Under the pieces are notes generated by a model. That model made no database searches and was not told where the DNA came from. It saw only the letters and a list, made by a program, of their open reading frames with translations. A stretch of 9,896 nucleotides of DNA from Candidatus Falkowiibacteriota bacterium. GTDB taxonomy: Bacteria > Patescibacteriota > Patescibacteriia > Patescibacteriales > UBA12465. Where the stretch lies: the NCBI GenBank assembly GCA_903937325.1, contig CAIZYV010000061.1, positions 1 to 9,896 of the forward strand. Direction: 5' to 3'. This document shows positions 6,555 through 9,896 of the stretch, in pieces; position 1 is the first letter of the stretch, and every line of letters starts with the position of its first letter. The translations under genes were made by a program, and so were the position numbers.

Positions 6555-8669
6555 TTAGCGCTTCTCTTTAACATCAACAGCAGGTGGTAAATCAAGAACC
6601 TTCACACCTAAATCTTGCGACGACACATTAATAACCATCTCTCGATCAAAAACCTGAATTTCTTCACCGCGGCCAACTTGAAGATTATAATTTTCCTGTT
6701 GCGCAAATAGAGCAAGTAAGTCACCTTTTTCCCAAGCATCTGATAAGGCAGAGAGTTTGCCTGTTTCAGCAGCAATCTTTTCTTTAAGGGACTCTAGAGT
6801 TTCAGAAGATGATTGAATACTTTCTTGAGTTTTAGAATTCTGACCTCGTTTTGCCAGTTTCACTAAAAGATCCTCCTGAACACTTTTTTCAGTCTCTAAT
6901 ACAAAAATATTTCTTTTGGCCATTTTTTTAGAGAAGGCGATCTCTTTTGCAACATCTGCCATCACCTGTTTTTTAAAGCCTGCATCCAAATCATTCAAAG
7001 AAATCTGACGGAGCTCCCTCTTCTTATCATCACGATAAAAGAAAAAAACATTATCACCTTTTTCACCGGCTTGAGCGCGCAATTTTTGAATCTTACTCCA
7101 AGAAACATCTTGTAAAAGTTCATCGGTTAAAACAAAAACCAACTCACCATCAGGTAGTTTATCAACGGCCGTGCAGGCTACATCCAAACCCTTTTCATGC
7201 CAATTGCCATCATACTTCATACTTCTAACCTCTTCAGCAATGGCAGCTGGATCTTTAAATTGCTTAATTCTATCCATATTATTGGAAAAAGTAGCAAAAT
7301 TAATTTTCAAACCCTTAAAATCCTGTTTAGCAATTATATCGGCCATATCTTCATAAGAATCGGAAACAGAAGGGCTATTATCAAATAAGAAAGTAATACC
7401 ATTGTAAACCTCTAAATTTTCAAAGATTGGTAGTTTCATGTCTTGCGTTTTTATATCATAATTTTCAGGCAGATTAACGGGGTTTTTCGAAGACATCTTA
7501 TCCACAGAGATATTCTTGGGCACGGAAACAGAAAAACTGATTTTACGGCAATCATCAAGTAAAGATTTATATTTTACTGGATCAGAATTTTTAATTTTTT
7601 CAACTTCTGTTTTAGTATATTGTTTATCAGTGTCGGGATTTTGCAGATCAGTAATATAAGTCACACCCTTCTCCGGACCACTGTCGGAATTAGGCATCTC
7701 GTGCTTAAACCCTTTCGCTTTAAGCTGCTTGGCTAAGTCATCGGGAAGATTCTTAAAGTCATAATTTTCTAAACTTTTAGTCAATAATTGATCTATAACC
7801 CGCAACCGAGCATTTGTTAATTCCTCATTTTTTCCCTCCCATTCGCTAGTCGGCCGCTCATCACTGGAACCAAAAAGCGTAAAATCAGAGGCAATAATAT
7901 CTTTAGCGTTATCCGTAGTAATATTCGCTAAAAAAGATTCAAAACTAGAAACAATCCCTTGAGCATTAGTAATTTCTGCTTTATCGGTAGAAAAATAATT
8001 CTTCATATCCAAACTGACCAGACGGGACGATTCCTCTACATTAGCCTTTAGGGGCTTAGCATCTCCGTCCGAAACCGACTCAAAATCGGCAGCAGAAGCC
8101 TGATAGGTTTTGTCCGGGTCAGGTTCATTATTAAAAGATTTCTGTATCTCTTTCGGTGTTTCCAAATTATCTTTCAACTGATCTTTATTTTCGGCACCAT
8201 GCGCTTGAGGAGCAAATTTAGTAAAAATCATCAAAGTAATAAAAGCAGCTCTAACAGCTTTATTATCGGCAAATATTTGCATCCAGCTGCGATCAGCCTT
8301 ATCGCCGCTCCCCTCCATCATACTCAAAGCCGATTCAATTTCAGTCATTATTTGCTCGCCGTCAGTCTTAATCGCCATTTCTTGTCCAGATAAAAAATTA
8401 TGTAAATCTTCAGGCGACATGCCTGTCATACGAAAAACATCTTCTGGCGCCAAGCTACCGCCTAGTTCTTTTTGTATTTTCATGGCCGCCTGCAAATCAG
8501 CAAGATTAGCGCGAAAATCAGGCAATCCTGATTGAGTGGCATTTTCAAGACTATGGTTAGATTTTTCTCCCTTCAGCATCCCTTCTTCAACAGAATTTTC
8601 TGGAACTAAAGGCTCAGTATCATGATTAAGAGGTGATTCTTGTCCCTTTTTGCGTAAAAAGTTAAACAT
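6555..8669 (-). CDS. Uncharacterised protein with OmpA-like and VWA-like domains
   Basis: I do not recognise this 704-residue protein as a named family. Residues 1-135 are polar and mostly helical. Residues 137-159 look like an internal signal or anchor: K137 and R140, a short hydrophobic core AAFITLMIF, then APQAHGA. About 217-385 resembles an OmpA-type peptidoglycan-binding domain: NYFSTDKAEIT (224-234), GSSDERP (267-273), NEELTNARLRVIDQLL (281-296) and a last strand CRKISFSVSV (374-383), with about 75 residues inserted before that strand. About 418-560 resembles a von Willebrand factor A domain: FLFDNSPS (427-434) gives the MIDAS DxSxS (D430, S432, S434), and VFVLTDE (511-517) the later strand; the usual MIDAS threonine is not obvious near GNWHEKG (488-494). 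The C-terminus has a short coiled-coil-like stretch (about 622-645) and a beta-rich tail. It is monocistronic. A surface or envelope role is inferred only. Confidence 0.75.
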   Translation of the reverse strand: MFNFLRKKGQESPLNHDTEPLVPENSVEEGMLKGEKSNHSLENATQSGLPDFRANLADLQAAMKIQKELGGSLAPEDVFRMTGMSPEDLHNFLSGQEMAIKTDGEQIMTEIESALSMMEGSGDKADRSWMQIFADNKAVRAAFITLMIFTKFAPQAHGAENKDQLKDNLETPKEIQKSFNNEPDPDKTYQASAADFESVSDGDAKPLKANVEESSRLVSLDMKNYFSTDKAEITNAQGIVSSFESFLANITTDNAKDIIASDFTLFGSSDERPTSEWEGKNEELTNARLRVIDQLLTKSLENYDFKNLPDDLAKQLKAKGFKHEMPNSDSGPEKGVTYITDLQNPDTDKQYTKTEVEKIKNSDPVKYKSLLDDCRKISFSVSVPKNISVDKMSSKNPVNLPENYDIKTQDMKLPIFENLEVYNGITFLFDNSPSVSDSYEDMADIIAKQDFKGLKINFATFSNNMDRIKQFKDPAAIAEEVRSMKYDGNWHEKGLDVACTAVDKLPDGELVFVLTDELLQDVSWSKIQKLRAQAGEKGDNVFFFYRDDKKRELRQISLNDLDAGFKKQVMADVAKEIAFSKKMAKRNIFVLETEKSVQEDLLVKLAKRGQNSKTQESIQSSSETLESLKEKIAAETGKLSALSDAWEKGDLLALFAQQENYNLQVGRGEEIQVFDREMVINVSSQDLGVKVLDLPPAVDVKEKR

Positions 8670-8689
8670 ATAATAAATATTTATAATTC

Positions 8690-8698
8690 ATTATAACA
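8690..8698 (-). promoter_or_regulatory. Extended -10 promoter for the 704-residue protein gene
   Basis: The - strand reads TGTTATAAT, with TATAAT at 8690-8695 and TG at 8697-8698, identical to the element before the dehydrogenase gene. No clear -35 box is present 16-18 bases upstream. Predicted transcription starts near 8683, leaving a leader of only about 14 bases before ATG 8669, too short for a normally spaced Shine-Dalgarno site with structure around it. Confidence 0.6.
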
Positions 8699-8768
8699 AA
8701 AAAATATGAAAAAATAAAGGAATTTGCGCCCATAAAAAGATAAAAAACGTCAAATTACAGATTTTTTT

Positions 8769-8794
8769 AAAAAAAGACCTTCCACCGGAAGGTC
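8769..8794 (-). terminator. Intrinsic terminator of the secreted-protein gene
   Basis: GACCTTCC (8776-8783) and GGAAGGTC (8787-8794) form a perfect 8-bp GC-rich stem with a three-base loop. On the - strand it is followed by seven T residues (complement of 8769-8775). It starts 23 bases after the stop codon of the 177-residue gene, a standard spacing. Confidence 0.88.
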
Positions 8795-8817
8795 ATTAAT
8801 ACTTTTACAGCATTAGT

Positions 8818-9351
8818 TTAATCATTACTGCTTATACTCGTGGCAATAACGCCACCAGAAAAATGAAAGCTTAAGCCTTTTATTTCTGGAGCTGACAAAT
8901 CACCAGCGCCAGCCTTGCTTAAAAAAACAACGGCGCTTAAATCTTGATTAATTGATAGCGTTTTTGCTTCATAAATCGAACCTGGAGAGATAAAAACAGC
9001 CAAATCATTGAATTCAAGTAAGACTCTATTGGAAGACAAATTTGTCAGTTCAATCGGCACTTTATTATCAGCCGAGAACAGAAAATCACCATCTTTTTCC
9101 TTGAGGAAGACGAAACCAATCTTTTTCATCACCTCCACTCCATCATTAGATTCATACCGAGTAAAAGCATAGTAGATGTCGCCATCCATCAGCGGCCAAG
9201 TGGCAGTAGCACCTGCATTGATTCTAATTAATCCCCCTGGACAAGAATAAGGCACTAAAATCACATCATATAATTCAGTATTTATTATACTTTGCGCCGA
9301 AACAGGCCTCAGGCAGAAAACAAATAAAATTAAAAAAATTATTTTTTTCAT
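8818..9351 (-). CDS. Secreted protein of unknown function
   Basis: A 177-residue protein that I do not recognise. The N-terminus is a clear Sec signal peptide: MKK, a hydrophobic core IIFLILFVFCL, then RPVSA with a likely cleavage after A19 (V-S-A before QS). The mature part of about 158 residues is predicted by eye to be beta-rich, with alternating hydrophobic strands such as RVLLEFNDLAVFI (108-120) and SAVVFLSKA (139-147), and has no visible catalytic motif. It contains a single cysteine (in YSCPGG), so no internal disulfide. C13 lies inside the signal peptide without a lipobox, so it is not a lipoprotein. ATG 9351 is preferred because it begins the signal peptide; no Shine-Dalgarno sequence is present. 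Terminators lie upstream and downstream, so it is probably transcribed alone. Confidence 0.8.
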   Translation of the reverse strand: MKKIIFLILFVFCLRPVSAQSIINTELYDVILVPYSCPGGLIRINAGATATWPLMDGDIYYAFTRYESNDGVEVMKKIGFVFLKEKDGDFLFSADNKVPIELTNLSSNRVLLEFNDLAVFISPGSIYEAKTLSINQDLSAVVFLSKAGAGDLSAPEIKGLSFHFSGGVIATSISSND

Positions 9352-9454
9352 CAGCTATATATTTTTAAATTAAAAATGAACGATAGTCGAGTGACATTAA
9401 CATAAAAAGGCAAATAAAGCAAATACCTTAAAAAGATTAATTCAAAATAAAATA

Positions 9455-9479
9455 AAAAAGCGATGCAAAATCGCTTTTT
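9455..9479 (-). terminator. Intrinsic terminator of the right-edge gene
   Basis: A perfect 10-bp stem: AAAAAGCGAT (9455-9464) pairs with ATCGCTTTTT (9470-9479) around GCAAA. On the - strand the stem ends in a T-rich tract. It begins 20 bases after the TAG stop of the gene entering from the right edge, and separates that gene from the secreted-protein gene. Confidence 0.85.
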
Positions 9480-9499
9480 CCGTATTTTTCTCTTAAATG

Positions 9500-9896
9500 C
9501 TAAATAGCCTGAGAAGCTTTAGGAGTACCAAGAAAACGACAATTTCCCTTAATAAAGCCATATAGCCAAACCAGTAAAAGCCAGCGCTTACTACCACATA
9601 CGCTCAAACCCGTCACAAAATGGCTACCACCAGTGGCGGGCCAGATAGAACCGGGCGCAATAATTAAAAATTGCCTTTGCAATTCAGGGTAAGCAGCACC
9701 AAGAGCTAAAAGCTCCATAAGGTTTGCTGGACGATAAGCAACTTTATCCATTTCCGAAATAGCATCTTGAGGGCTAATGTCTGGATTAAAACAAAATAAC
9801 TTAAATTTTATTTCTACATTTTCCCCAGTCATTTGCGGAGAAATAGGAAAATTTTTAGCATTAATGCCGGTGCTTTTCCAATCGTAATTTCCATTA
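9500..9896 (-). CDS. Uncharacterised protein, C-terminal part only (runs off the right edge)
   Basis: The frame stays open from the TAG stop to the end of the window, so 131 residues are visible. The ATG at 9832 is probably internal, because in-frame coding continues upstream (residues such as NFPISPQ just before it). The C-terminal part contains YRPANLMELLALGAAYPELQ, then QFLIIAPGS, a glycine/serine turn and aromatic strands ending in CRFLGTPK. This resembles, from memory, a short uncharacterised family with a YRPA-x3-EL-L-A-G-x-x-YPE-Q pattern found in Patescibacteria genomes. No function can be given. The sequence has no membrane helix or signal in the visible part; its N-terminus is unknown. 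The hairpin 20 bases after the stop is its terminator. Confidence 0.65.
   Translation of the reverse strand, partial: NGNYDWKSTGINAKNFPISPQMTGENVEIKFKLFCFNPDISPQDAISEMDKVAYRPANLMELLALGAAYPELQRQFLIIAPGSIWPATGGSHFVTGLSVCGSKRWLLLVWLYGFIKGNCRFLGTPKASQAI

Noticed and set aside
9500..9832. Complete 110-residue gene starting at ATG 9832
   Set aside because: The frame remains open with plausible coding sequence to the window edge, so the ATG is more likely an internal methionine.
1..9896. Recoded UGA or another alternative genetic code, as in some Patescibacteria lineages
   Set aside because: Complete genes end in TAA or TAG, tryptophan is encoded by TGG where checked, and conserved proteins such as TypA read through with the standard code.
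1..9896. CRISPR array, insertion sequence, tRNA or rRNA gene
   Set aside because: No regularly spaced repeats, transposase motifs, terminal inverted repeats, cloverleaf-like stretches or rRNA signatures were seen.

Overview
This AT-rich window fits a small bacterial genome of the Patescibacteria/Candidate Phyla Radiation type. The evidence is indirect: A/T-dominated gene starts with no Shine-Dalgarno sequence, compact genes, a large orphan surface-type protein, and a C-terminal tail resembling a short family I associate from memory with such genomes. The lineage is an inference; no rRNA or other taxonomic marker is present. All complete genes end in TAA and the last in TAG. Nothing suggests stop-codon reassignment.

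The left third is a surface-glycan locus. On the + strand, a possible membrane-protein tail (2-55) is followed by two overlapping GT4 glycosyltransferases (58-1152, 1130-2230). They converge on a - strand pair: a truncated UDP-glucose/GDP-mannose dehydrogenase-like protein (3637-4500) followed by a Wzx-type flippase (2308-3621). A hairpin at 2252-2287 separates the two units and could terminate both. Together the genes could make a sugar nucleotide, assemble a lipid-linked glycan and flip it across the membrane.

The middle holds the translational GTPase TypA/BipA (4609-6399, -) as its own transcription unit. Next is a 704-residue protein (6555-8669, -) of unknown function, in which I see an internal signal-like hydrophobic segment, an OmpA-like domain with an insertion, and a von Willebrand factor A-like domain.

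The right end carries a 177-residue secreted protein of unknown function (8818-9351, -) and the C-terminal part of an uncharacterised protein that runs off the window (9500-9896, -). Four - strand genes (typA, the 704-residue protein, the secreted protein and the edge gene) are each followed closely by an intrinsic terminator. Two - strand units are preceded by an identical extended -10 element, TGTTATAAT. No rRNA, tRNA, CRISPR array, insertion sequence or phage module was seen, and no gene-free stretch exceeds about 160 bases. The most unusual items are the 704-residue protein and the dehydrogenase without its C-terminal domain; neither establishes a new system by itself.
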